NCBI GenBank assembly: GCA_030428705.1
Contig: JAUIDI010000001.1
Location: 682,001 to 746,000 of the forward strand
Origin: Bacteroidia bacterium
Lineage (GTDB): Bacteria; Bacteroidota; Bacteroidia; Flavobacteriales; Flavobacteriaceae
Direction: 5' to 3'
Length of the DNA stretch: 64,000 nt
Made by a program: the position numbers and the translations under genes. Every line of letters starts with the position of its first letter. Positions within the stretch are counted from its first letter, which is position 1. A model generated the notes under the pieces. That model worked only from the letters and a program-made list of their open reading frames with translations, did not search any database and had not been told where the DNA came from. This document shows, piece after piece, positions 42,846 to 51,384 of the stretch.

Positions 42846-44696
42846 CTATAAAGCATTTAAGAAACTTCCCAAGTCTTGTTCTTTTGACAGCCCCAGTTTT
42901 TTCTTTAGGCGATATTTCGATTTCAAAATGCTGTCGGGCAGTACATTCATTGTAGCGGCAATTTCTTTTGTAGTTAGGTTCATGCGCAGAAAGGCCGCCA
43001 AACGGATTTCTTTTTCGGAAATATCAGTATAAAGGGTTTTCAGTTTTTGGTCAAAATCGTTATGTACTTCAGAGAAGTAGGTTTTGAAGTTTTCCCAATC
43101 GCGATCTGAGGCCTTTTCCTTTTTGAGCAGCATGGCAATGCGCCTGAATTCCATTTTGAACTTATCGGGTGAGTTCCTGAGGTTTTCGAGGTTTTCCTTC
43201 AACTCTTCCAAAAACGTGTTTTTCTGTACCAGATGCAGGGTTTGACTTGCCAGTTCCTTCTTTTTGTGTTCTATTTCTTGCTTGTAGATGGCTTCCTGTT
43301 TTTCGCGGGCGATCCGGTTTCTTTTAATCCGCTGCCGGAACCCAAAGAACAAGAGTCCTGAAACGGCAACAAAAGTGAACATGCCGCCTGCGTAGAGCCC
43401 TTTTTTTAAATTACTGATTTCCACTTCTTGATTCAATGTTTTAATCTCTTCTTCCTGCAATGCCAAGGCGGCCTCTTTTTCGTTTATTTCATATTTAATC
43501 GTTAATTGTTCTACTTCCTTGGCGCGCTCCAACGTGTTTATGGAGTCATAGACTTCTTTATAACGTTTGTAATCGGCCAATGACTTTTCGACATTTTGTA
43601 ATAATTCATATGATTCGGATCGATATTGATAAGCAACGGCCTTATCGGCCTTTCTTTTTATGGAATCGGAAACTTTTATAGTACGGTTTAAAAGAGGAAT
43701 CGCTTTCTGGGGCCGTCCCATTTTGTTATAGGCATTGGCAAGTCCGTTCAAGGCCCATGTCTCGGTCTTCGGTGCCTTGGTAATGTTACGGGATATGTCC
43801 AAGGATTTTTCGAAAAGGGGAACGCCATCTTTTGGCCGGCCAAGACGAACATAGCTTCTGCCCAAATTAAAGGAAGTAATGGCGACCATATTAAAATTCT
43901 TGAACTTTTCGGAAATTTCAAGACTTTGTTCAAAATAGGGGATGGCACCTTTTTCATCGCCCATGACCGAAATTCCGTTTCCGATATTGTTCAATAGTAC
44001 ACCTACCATAGGCATGTCACCCAAATCTTGATATGCTTGTAAGGCCTTTTTTTTGTATTCGAGGGCCTTGATATAATCGGAAGCATAGTGATAACTGCTG
44101 CCCAAGGCCTTTAGGGCAAGGGCCTCCCTAGGTTTATCCTTAAGTTTTATAGCGAGTTCAAGGGCGGCAAGGCCTTGTTCGATACTATTGTTTTGGTCAT
44201 CAAGATTGGAAAATACTGTTGCCTTTAGGCTTATAAAACGTAGTCTTAACAATGAATCTTTACGATTTTTTATAGCCCCGTTGAGGTTTTCTTCGATAAG
44301 TTTTTGGGTTTCACCATAGTTACCCTTTAAATTTTCGATTGAAGCCATGTAGTAATCGATTACATGACTTTTGTAAGTACTGTCCATGGCCAAAAAGAAC
44401 TTTTTCGACCTTAAGAAATAATAACTGGCCGAATCGGTCATGCTTTTGTCCAAATAATACCGTCCAAACTGAAAATCGGTCTGAGCCCTACCATAATCAC
44501 TGTTTATAATTTGGGAATTAGCCATCGCCTTTTTAATATATTGAATGGCCCTTTCCGGGTTTTCGACAAAAGTTTCGTCGAACAGTTTTGAATAATACAG
44601 TACACTGTCGTTACTATTGTCTTTGACCCGTGAAATCGGGTCTTGCCCATGCATGGCGGTCACGACGATAATAACAAAGAGGATGGATATTTTCAT
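42846..44696 (-). CDS. Membrane-anchored TPR regulator with LuxR-like C-terminal HTH
   Basis: 616 residues. Signal sequence or anchor (MKISILFVIIVVTAMHGQ), then at least six TPR-like repeats to about residue 380 (GVLLNNIGNGISVMGDEKGAIPYFEQSL, SFNLGRSYVRLGRPKDGVPLF and related). A long coiled coil follows, then one membrane helix (about 428-450, KGLYAGGMFTFVAVSGLLFF), a second coiled coil and a C-terminal HTH (about 555-610, AFLRMNLTTKEIAATMNV). This is the common Bacteroidota one-component design: sensor outside the cytoplasm, DNA-binding end inside. It is coupled by a four-base overlap to an upstream gene for a small secreted peptide and faces the cytolysin-like gene. Confidence 0.85.
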   Translation of the reverse strand: MKISILFVIIVVTAMHGQDPISRVKDNSNDSVLYYSKLFDETFVENPERAIQYIKKAMANSQIINSDYGRAQTDFQFGRYYLDKSMTDSASYYFLRSKKFFLAMDSTYKSHVIDYYMASIENLKGNYGETQKLIEENLNGAIKNRKDSLLRLRFISLKATVFSNLDDQNNSIEQGLAALELAIKLKDKPREALALKALGSSYHYASDYIKALEYKKKALQAYQDLGDMPMVGVLLNNIGNGISVMGDEKGAIPYFEQSLEISEKFKNFNMVAITSFNLGRSYVRLGRPKDGVPLFEKSLDISRNITKAPKTETWALNGLANAYNKMGRPQKAIPLLNRTIKVSDSIKRKADKAVAYQYRSESYELLQNVEKSLADYKRYKEVYDSINTLERAKEVEQLTIKYEINEKEAALALQEEEIKTLNQEVEISNLKKGLYAGGMFTFVAVSGLLFFGFRQRIKRNRIAREKQEAIYKQEIEHKKKELASQTLHLVQKNTFLEELKENLENLRNSPDKFKMEFRRIAMLLKKEKASDRDWENFKTYFSEVHNDFDQKLKTLYTDISEKEIRLAAFLRMNLTTKEIAATMNVLPDSILKSKYRLKKKLGLSKEQDLGSFLNAL

Positions 44697-44875
44697 AATG
44701 TGTTTAAAAAAGTGTTTAAATCGGTTTCCAGGTCGTCGGGCAGGTATACTTTTTGTTCAGCATCCTTCTCGTTCTCGTATAATGACAATAGGCTATCGAC
44801 TTTTTCTGAATCTTGAGCATTTGTAATTACTGGTAACACAAAAAATAGGATTATTGCACTCAGGATTGTCTTCAT
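44693..44875 (-). CDS. Small secreted peptide coupled to the TPR regulator
   Basis: 60 residues: signal peptide MKTILSAIILFFVLPVITNAQ and a mature part of about 39 residues that is strongly acidic (DSEKVDSLLSLYENEKDAEQ, then a Leu- and Asp-rich tail ending NTFLNTL). Its stop overlaps the ATG of the TPR-LuxR gene by four bases. The mature segment looks like the DSLLxxYE opening of TPR regulators, so it may be a truncated duplicate. The alternative is an exported ligand for the neighbouring sensor. The protein's own signal peptide and the regulator's separate signal peptide argue against a sequencing frameshift. Confidence 0.5.
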   Translation of the reverse strand: MKTILSAIILFFVLPVITNAQDSEKVDSLLSLYENEKDAEQKVYLPDDLETDLNTFLNTL

Positions 44876-44955
44876 AAAGTGGATTTATTTGGTCATTTGA
44901 AGTTAGTGATTATATCGAAGCCATTTCAATCGTTATTGAACCTTGAATTGTGCAA

Positions 44956-45122
44956 TGTCCATAGTTTGTCCATGATATGTAAACGCCATAAAGTTTTTAG
45001 AGCCAAATCAAGTATTTGATTTTCAATTGTTTATAATTCATACAAATTCTTCTGAAAACTATAACGTCCATGCCCGATTATTCGCTAGAACTGTTCTTCT
45101 GTCCATAGTTTGTCTATGGACA
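44956..45122. promoter_or_regulatory. Repeated operator-like element between TPR regulator and cytolysin-like gene
   Basis: The string TGTCCATAGTTTGTC occurs twice in the 308-base divergent gap, at 44956-44970 and 45100-45114. The second copy extends into a perfect inverted repeat with 9-base arms TGTCCATAG/CTATGGACA (45100-45122, spacer TTTGT). The first copy keeps only part of the right arm. These are the obvious candidates for the binding site of the adjacent HTH regulator. The rest of 44876-45183 holds a short hairpin in the cytolysin leader (CCTCTA at 45146-45151 with TAGAGG at 45155-45160) and no clear -7 box. Confidence 0.6.
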
Positions 45123-45183
45123 ATATTATTTAAAAGGTCGAATGTCCTCTAGTTTAGAGGTGTTGAATCTAAAAAATCACATT

Positions 45184-47028
45184 ATGAAAGCAAGACCGAT
45201 TATCTTAAAGCAGATCTTTGCAAGTCTACTATTGATCGTTAGCCTCTCCTGTAGTAAGGACAGTGGAGGTTCTGACCCAAATCCAATACCTAAAGAAGAA
45301 AACCTGGAAGCGGAATTTTCAAAAATCGTCACCGATGCAGGTGAATTCGAGGAACCCGAAACTTCGGAAGAACTAGTGGAAGAGATCGAGACCAACGAGG
45401 TTATCGATGGTGAGGTATGGAACTGTACTACCAAGACCTATGATGCCTTGAAAGGTGGAGGAACGGGTAGGGACGGGTTTCCGCTTTTCAACCCGAATGC
45501 TTCGGTCATATATCCCGGTAGTCTCTTACAGGGCAAATCGTTGCGAAAGGCCACTCCTGATGTCATTGCCGTAGAACGGGCTGGAGGTACCATCTCGTAT
45601 AACCTTAACAACGGCAATCTGAATTCCAGTTTTACGGTTGACAAGGTTGCGAAAAGTTCTATACAAGACGCTATGAACAATATTATTGCCAGTGCGCCGC
45701 AAGACCTTCCGGCCAATTTTTCATTTAACTACAGTCAAGTTCAGAGTAGAGAGGCCTTCGCGTTAAGTATGGGTGTCGATTTCGAGAATGCATTTGCCGA
45801 GGTAAGTGCCGATTTCGATTTCAGTACCGAAAAGGAGTATAACCGCATTTTGGTAGAACTCAAACAAAACTTCTATACCATGTCTTTTGATATTCCCACA
45901 AGTCTTAAGGGGCTCTTTGCTGAATCGGTCACGCCCGAAGATCTCGCAAAATACGTACAATCGGGCAACCCCGCCACTTATATTAGTGATGTTTCCTATG
46001 GAAGGATTTATTACATGCTGGTCGAATCGACCTCATCCTATACCGAAATGAACGCAGCGGTAGAAGCCGAGTTCAATGCCGTTGTCGGTAAGACCGAAGT
46101 GGAAATCGACGCTTCTGCCCTAAGAGAACTAAGCGAAGTAAAAATCAAGGTTATGGCTTTTGGAGGGGAGTCGTCATCTACCATAAGAACAATAGGTGGA
46201 AATCTTTCCGAACTTGTCGACCTGCTTGCCGAAAGCAGTACCATTGCTACGGGCCTGCCCCTGAGTTATGTGGTGCGAAGCGTTAACACCAACCAGATTG
46301 TAGGGGTTCAATTGGCTACAAAATACGATGTCACCGAATGTACCCCGGCCCCGGCTGGTGGCGAACCTATCCATACCGCACATTGGAAAGGACAAGTTCT
46401 GAATCGAATGGGCCCCGTGGGGGCGGCCTTTGCCCTTCAGGGCACCGAATTTATCCTCATAAGTGAGGATGGGAAACAATACATGCGAAGTTTTGAGGCC
46501 CAATTGGAAGGCCCATTCCCAATGTCCAATCTTTTTGAAGGCGAAGTGCCCTTCGGTGATGATGGTATCGGGGCAGCATGTAATCTTGAGGGTAATAAAC
46601 CTGGCACAGAACCCACGATAATGGTGATGTCTAAAAACGGACTGTTCTATAATTATGTTATTGGCGGAAAGTGGTCGAACAACCAGCACAATATCGAAGA
46701 TTTGGCTTTAGGGGATAATCCTTTGGCATTGACCGGAGTCGGGGCGATATTGTTTAACTCGAAAGACCCCTTGGGGCCTTCGACCCGCTTCATGTTCAAC
46801 ATGGCAGGAACGCAATATGCCAGATACAGTAATAATCCCAATGAATTTACTTCATTGTTCAATACTTGGCAATGGGGCCCTGATGATTCGCTTCCCTTTG
46901 AAAAGATTGGTGCCGGAATCGGTTTTTATCTTGGCAACGTTAGACAGTTTATCATGTTTGACCATACGGGTACCCAATATGTCGTTTCGGACGGTAGCGG
47001 CACACCGATCGGTCCATTTGAACTCTAG
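45184..47028 (+). CDS. Thiol-activated cytolysin family lipoprotein with hemopexin-like C-terminus
   Basis: 614 residues from ATG 45184 (the ATG at 45142 is rejected: the signal peptide MKARPIILKQIFASLLLIVSLSC begins at 45184, with the lipid Cys at about 23). Residues about 80-386 carry cholesterol-dependent cytolysin features: SVIYPGSLLQGKSL, ISDVSYGRIYYMLVESTSS, MAFGGESSS and PLSYVVRS, the last being the end of the pore-forming domains 1-3. The tryptophan-rich undecapeptide of domain 4 is absent; instead residues about 413-614 form four repeats (starts near 412, 463, 519 and 576) with the pattern GA..F, FIM/ILI, then G.QY, like a hemopexin-type propeller. A lipid-anchored pore-forming protein is inferred, target unknown. 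It is divergent from the TPR regulator and ends before a strong terminator. Confidence 0.75.
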   Translation: MKARPIILKQIFASLLLIVSLSCSKDSGGSDPNPIPKEENLEAEFSKIVTDAGEFEEPETSEELVEEIETNEVIDGEVWNCTTKTYDALKGGGTGRDGFPLFNPNASVIYPGSLLQGKSLRKATPDVIAVERAGGTISYNLNNGNLNSSFTVDKVAKSSIQDAMNNIIASAPQDLPANFSFNYSQVQSREAFALSMGVDFENAFAEVSADFDFSTEKEYNRILVELKQNFYTMSFDIPTSLKGLFAESVTPEDLAKYVQSGNPATYISDVSYGRIYYMLVESTSSYTEMNAAVEAEFNAVVGKTEVEIDASALRELSEVKIKVMAFGGESSSTIRTIGGNLSELVDLLAESSTIATGLPLSYVVRSVNTNQIVGVQLATKYDVTECTPAPAGGEPIHTAHWKGQVLNRMGPVGAAFALQGTEFILISEDGKQYMRSFEAQLEGPFPMSNLFEGEVPFGDDGIGAACNLEGNKPGTEPTIMVMSKNGLFYNYVIGGKWSNNQHNIEDLALGDNPLALTGVGAILFNSKDPLGPSTRFMFNMAGTQYARYSNNPNEFTSLFNTWQWGPDDSLPFEKIGAGIGFYLGNVRQFIMFDHTGTQYVVSDGSGTPIGPFEL

Positions 47029-47086
47029 GGTATCGAATCTGAATCTCTTTAAATAAAAATCGGGGGAATTTTATTTGAAGTTAGCA

Positions 47087-47137
47087 CAGTCGGCACCTTA
47101 AGTTGGGATTCAACAACTTGGTGTCGGCTGTTTTTTT
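47087..47137 (+). terminator. Rho-independent terminator of the cytolysin-like gene
   Basis: Outer arms CAGTCGGCACC (47087-47097) and GGTGTCGGCTG (47120-47130) pair along all 11 bases with two G-U pairs. An inner AAGTTG/CAACTT stem adds stability, and seven Ts follow. Confidence 0.85.
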
Positions 47138-47235
47138 ATAGCAATCATTCAAAAATCATATACGATTTATTATAATTTATTGATAATCAGTTATATTGTA
47201 GATGTTCCTAAAAGTATAAATGCCACAACGGGCAA

Positions 47236-49407
47236 TTATTTTTTGCTTTCGACCAATTCTAGCTGATCAACCCCTACATTGGTAGTAAACATGCCATAAT
47301 TAACCACGGCCTTGCCTTTTTCGAGCTTATCGATACTGCCCACGGCCTTGCCATCATGTATTCTGACCCTGTCCCCGATCTTAAAAATAGGTTTGGGCCT
47401 GCTCTTTTCCTTCAGTACCGCTTTATTCTTTTCAACCTTCTTTTTATGGCGGATGGCCTTGACCTCTTTTTGTACTTCTTGTACCACTTCGGCCTTTTTT
47501 GTACGTTCTACCTGTTCTTGCTTGGCGGTTTTCTTTTTTCGTTTGCTGTTTTCCGTTTCCACGATGCGGAGCAGTTCTGAGACCAAAGGGCGTTTCTTCC
47601 TATCCTTAAAATAACGGTTGGCCACCTTATCCACTTTATTTCCCAAATGAACCATGCGTTGGTCGTGGTCATACAATTCTTGGTAGTTTTCTAGCTTCGA
47701 TTTGATTTTTGCGTTCAATTTTTCCAGTCGGGCGGCTTCTTCCCTTGCCTTTGACTCCTCTTCTTGTAGTCTAGAGCCCGTTTTAGCCATTTTGCTGCGT
47801 TCTTTTTGCAATTTGGCTATCGTGGCATCAAAACGAACTTTACCACGCTCTATCTTCTTCTTTGCCCTGTTAATGAGCGAGTAGGGGATGCCATTCTTTT
47901 GCGCAACCTCGAAAGTGAACGAACTGCCCGCCTCGCCCAATACCAATTGAAAGGTAGGCTCCAGGGTTTTGCCATCGAAAAGCATATTCGCATTGGCGGC
48001 ATGGGGCAGTTCGTCGGCCAAGGCCTTTAAATTGGCATAGTGCGTTGTGATGACGCCATAAGCTTGCCTTTCATAAAAGACCTCCAAAAAGGCTTCGGCG
48101 AGTGCGCCGCCCAGTTCCGGATCGCTGCCCGTGCCGAATTCGTCGATCAAAAAAAGTGTATCGGCATCGCATTTGCGCAGAAAACCGTTCATGTTCTTTA
48201 GGCGATAGCTATAAGTACTCAAATGGTTTTCGATGGATTGGTTATCACCTATATCGGTTAGAATTTTACCGAATAAACAAACAGAACTTCTTTCATGAAC
48301 GGGAATTAGAAGTCCTGATTGAAGCATTACTTGAAGTAATCCGATAGTTTTAAGCGTAATGCTTTTTCCGCCTGCATTAGGTCCCGATATTACGATAATC
48401 CGGTTTTCAGGATGCAGTTCTATGGTTTGCGGATAAGTTTTCTCCCGTTTTAGCTTATTGCTTAGAAATAGAAGAGGATGGTAGGCTTCCCGCAGGTACA
48501 ACCTTTGCTCCATATTGATTTCAGGTAACAACGCGTTGGTGTCCGATGCATATTTAGCTTTGGCGGCCGTTATGTCGATATGGGTCAGAAACTCTTGATA
48601 ATCGCTTAAAAGGGGTGCAAATGGCCTTATTCGTGCTGTCAGCTCGTTTAATATGCGTTGAATTTCTTCCTTTTCATCAAATTCCAGGTTGTTGAGTTGT
48701 CTGCTATATTTCAAGGTTGCTTCGGGTTCGATATAAACAATGCTTCCCGTTTTTGAAGTACCCATAACGGACCCCTTCACTTTTCTACGGTACATTGCCT
48801 TTACGGCCAAAACACGACGGTTCTCTACGACCGACTCCCGAATGTCGTCCAAGTAGTCCGAACCGCTATAGGTATTCAGGGCCGAGGCGAAACTCTGGCC
48901 TATTTTTCCCTTGACCTGGTTCATTTGCCTTCGAATATCGAATAGGGCATCAGAGGCCTTGTCCCTGACTTCACCGAATCGATCTATTACGGCATCGATC
49001 TGTTTGGGAATTTCGGTATTCGATTCGATTTTCTCGGAGGCCGAAAAAAGAAAGGGGTAATATTCCTTGAATTTTTTGAAGAATTTCTTGTGTGCGCCTA
49101 CGGTCTCACAAATTGTAGCGATTCTCTTGAATCCGGCGATTTCCAAGGTTGTGTTTTCGATTCGGAGCAGCTTTATATCACTTGTTATGGGGTCAAAACT
49201 GTGATTGGGAATGCGATTTTCGCTCACCATGGAGGAAAGGTACTCAGAGGTCTGTCTTAATGCCGTAGTAATCTCATTTACGTTCGAGAGTGGTTGAATA
49301 TCCAAAATGCGTGTTTTGCCCAATTCGGTATTGCAACGTACCGAAAGCTGTTGCAAGACGGTCGGAAATTCAAGGTCTTGAAGTGTTTTTTTTAGGATGT
49401 TACCCAT
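47236..49407 (-). CDS. MutS2-like ATPase without Smr domain
   Basis: 723 residues. N-terminal MutS core and lever (about 1-320), ATPase domain with Walker A ISGPNAGGKSITLK (about 341-354), Walker B region TLFLIDEFGTGSDPELGGAL and the composite motif STYSYRLKNMNGFL. A long lysine/glutamate coiled coil follows (about 510-640, strongly basic and charged), then a beta-rich end FKIGDRVRIHDGKAVGS. MutS2 family proteins suppress recombination and rescue collided ribosomes in other bacteria using a C-terminal Smr nuclease, which is not present here. Its biochemical role therefore cannot be copied from MutS2 directly. Confidence 0.88.
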   Translation of the reverse strand: MGNILKKTLQDLEFPTVLQQLSVRCNTELGKTRILDIQPLSNVNEITTALRQTSEYLSSMVSENRIPNHSFDPITSDIKLLRIENTTLEIAGFKRIATICETVGAHKKFFKKFKEYYPFLFSASEKIESNTEIPKQIDAVIDRFGEVRDKASDALFDIRRQMNQVKGKIGQSFASALNTYSGSDYLDDIRESVVENRRVLAVKAMYRRKVKGSVMGTSKTGSIVYIEPEATLKYSRQLNNLEFDEKEEIQRILNELTARIRPFAPLLSDYQEFLTHIDITAAKAKYASDTNALLPEINMEQRLYLREAYHPLLFLSNKLKREKTYPQTIELHPENRIIVISGPNAGGKSITLKTIGLLQVMLQSGLLIPVHERSSVCLFGKILTDIGDNQSIENHLSTYSYRLKNMNGFLRKCDADTLFLIDEFGTGSDPELGGALAEAFLEVFYERQAYGVITTHYANLKALADELPHAANANMLFDGKTLEPTFQLVLGEAGSSFTFEVAQKNGIPYSLINRAKKKIERGKVRFDATIAKLQKERSKMAKTGSRLQEEESKAREEAARLEKLNAKIKSKLENYQELYDHDQRMVHLGNKVDKVANRYFKDRKKRPLVSELLRIVETENSKRKKKTAKQEQVERTKKAEVVQEVQKEVKAIRHKKKVEKNKAVLKEKSRPKPIFKIGDRVRIHDGKAVGSIDKLEKGKAVVNYGMFTTNVGVDQLELVESKK

Positions 49408-49594
49408 TTTCTCGTAAAATCGAAGGCAAAGGTAGGGATTAGGGACAATATTGTAATGTAATGACCTCTAGCTTTTAGGTTCTAAAACACCTTAAGCCCA
49501 AAGATTTATACAATAATTAGGCCTCGATTTGTGTTTTAGGTAGGTAAAACCTTTGCGCCCATCTATTGAAGGAGGCGGACTTAACCGGACTACC

Positions 49595-50656
49595 ATGAAA
49601 AAATTCGGCCTAAATCTTGTATTGGGCATTTGTTACTTCCTTACAGCATCTTGTAGTAATACCAAGCAAGTTTTACTGGAAACAACGGAGCCGTCACCAG
49701 TGCTACTTTCAGATCAAATCAAGAGAATAGGCATCATCAATAACAACGAGGTTTCCGCAGAAATAGAAGGCGAGACCTCAGGAATTAATAGTTTGCTGGT
49801 CGCCCAAGAAAAATGGTTGATGGAAAAGGGTAAGGATGCCGCTGTTGAAGGGCTTTTTGACGAATTGCTTAAGGATAAGCGTTTTGAAAATGTAAAACTA
49901 TTGGATTCCGTTCATCTTGAAGTCCAGAATTTTACCGATAGTTCCATTCCATGGTCGTCGATTGCCGTTTTGTGCAAAACACACAATGTGGATGCCATTT
50001 TCGCCTTGGCATTTTATGAGACGGATACCAAAATATCTGTCAAGAAAAGCTCGATGCTTCAGCCGAATTTGATGCGGGTCAAAGAAAAGGTTCGTGCGCA
50101 AGAGCTGACCATGGAAACCCTTATCGAAAACGGTTGGCGGATTTATTCCCCCAAAAATAGACAGGTCATTGACGAAATCGTATTCAATGACCATTTCGTT
50201 TCCAGTGGTAAGGGCGCAAATACCCTCGCTGCCTATCAAGCTATCGGCAACAGAAAAGAGACGTTGATCCAACAAAGCAAAACGTCGGGAGTCAACTATG
50301 GACAAAGGCTTTTGCCTTTTGAGCGCACAATTACCAGGGAATACTTCATCAAGGGCTCGGAGAACTTAGTATTGGCCGATAAATTAATTTCGCAGGATGA
50401 TTGGGAAGGAGCCAGAAAACTCTGGGCGACCGATGTGGACCATGAGGATGTTAAAATCAGGGGGAGGAGTTGTCATAACCTGGCGGTGTTCAACGAAAGG
50501 GAAGATAATTTGGAAACTGCCTTTCAATGGGCCTCCAGAGCCTATGAAAATAATCAAGAAGATGATGAACTCGACTATATGAATGCTCTAGAGAAGCGTA
50601 TTGAAAACCAGGATTTACTAAAAAATCAAATGGCGCAACTGGATTTCTTGAATTAA
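49595..50656 (+). CDS. DUF6340-like lipoprotein
   Basis: 353 residues from ATG 49595 (lipobox FLTASC, Cys about 20; the longer frame from 49553 adds an unlikely leader before the signal peptide). It continues with KRIGIINNNEVSAEIEGE, VDAIFALAFYETDTKIS, and ends in a helical repeat region (CHNLAVFNEREDNLETAFQW) typical of a TPR pair. The combination of lipoprotein and such a C-terminus is common in Bacteroidota lipoproteins annotated DUF6340. The assignment is tentative and the function is unknown. An SD-like AAGGAGG at 49569-49575 is too far from the ATG to be decisive. Confidence 0.65.
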   Translation: MKKFGLNLVLGICYFLTASCSNTKQVLLETTEPSPVLLSDQIKRIGIINNNEVSAEIEGETSGINSLLVAQEKWLMEKGKDAAVEGLFDELLKDKRFENVKLLDSVHLEVQNFTDSSIPWSSIAVLCKTHNVDAIFALAFYETDTKISVKKSSMLQPNLMRVKEKVRAQELTMETLIENGWRIYSPKNRQVIDEIVFNDHFVSSGKGANTLAAYQAIGNRKETLIQQSKTSGVNYGQRLLPFERTITREYFIKGSENLVLADKLISQDDWEGARKLWATDVDHEDVKIRGRSCHNLAVFNEREDNLETAFQWASRAYENNQEDDELDYMNALEKRIENQDLLKNQMAQLDFLN

Positions 50657-50665
50657 AAATAAGAA

Positions 50666-51382
50666 TTAGAACGCTTTTACCAGAATCCCGATTCCGATTG
50701 CCAAGCCAAAACTTAACAGCGTACCAATAAGCACGTATTCCGTTTTGTTAAATCCTTTGGTTTCTTCCTTGTATCGCAGTATCGATTTCGCGGCTATCAA
50801 GAAGCCTACGGCACTGAACTGGTCGATCAAGATAAAAGTGAGTACGAGCCATCGTTCCACAACGCCGATAAGCCTTCCCGCATTGGGCAGATCTTCCTTA
50901 TCCATTCCATCAAATTCAATCTGGGAAGCCTTGAAGATTTCTTTGATGAAAACATTTGCAGGTTTTCCACAAAAAAGATAGCCCGATCCAAGCAACAAAT
51001 ATTTTGTGTTTAGATTCAAATAAAAAAACGTATTCATCTCAAAATTAGAATTATACACCCAAGCAACTAGATATATAATTACTATATGCAAGCCTTGGTC
51101 GATAAAGAACGAATACCTTCCCAAGAACTTGTTCTTGTCGATTTTGGGTTTGAAACCGTCGATGGCCCAATGGGTCGATGCGATGATCAAAGCGCCAAAA
51201 ACAAAAGCCAATTGAAACGAAAGTATCCATGAGGATACGAACATAATGAGAATGTGCCACTTCAAGTATTTGCTTTTGAATCCTTTTTTGTTCTTATCGG
51301 CGGCCTGTTTATCGGTCTGAAAAGTATAATCCGTTAGTATATGGGCCAATAATTGCAGTAGAAGTAGCTGGTAAAAGTCCAT
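50666..51382 (-). CDS. DUF3307 membrane protein
   Basis: 238-residue membrane protein with six hydrophobic segments and the starting block QLLLLQLLAHILTDYTFQTDKQAADKNKKG, followed by ASTHWAIDGFKPK, a conserved His/Asp cluster of DUF3307. Its start lies two bases after the stop of the SatD-like gene, so the two are co-expressed. DUF3307 and SatD genes are neighbours in many bacteria. The function is unknown. The polytopic topology suggests a membrane enzyme or transporter regulated with its partner. Confidence 0.85.
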   Translation of the reverse strand: MDFYQLLLLQLLAHILTDYTFQTDKQAADKNKKGFKSKYLKWHILIMFVSSWILSFQLAFVFGALIIASTHWAIDGFKPKIDKNKFLGRYSFFIDQGLHIVIIYLVAWVYNSNFEMNTFFYLNLNTKYLLLGSGYLFCGKPANVFIKEIFKASQIEFDGMDKEDLPNAGRLIGVVERWLVLTFILIDQFSAVGFLIAAKSILRYKEETKGFNKTEYVLIGTLLSFGLAIGIGILVKAF

Positions 51383-51384
51383 GA

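Noticed and set aside
44693-44875. Sequencing frameshift that split the TPR regulator
   Set aside because: The downstream regulator has its own signal peptide and coherent TPR start, and the overlap ATGA is a normal coupling arrangement, so two genes are more likely.
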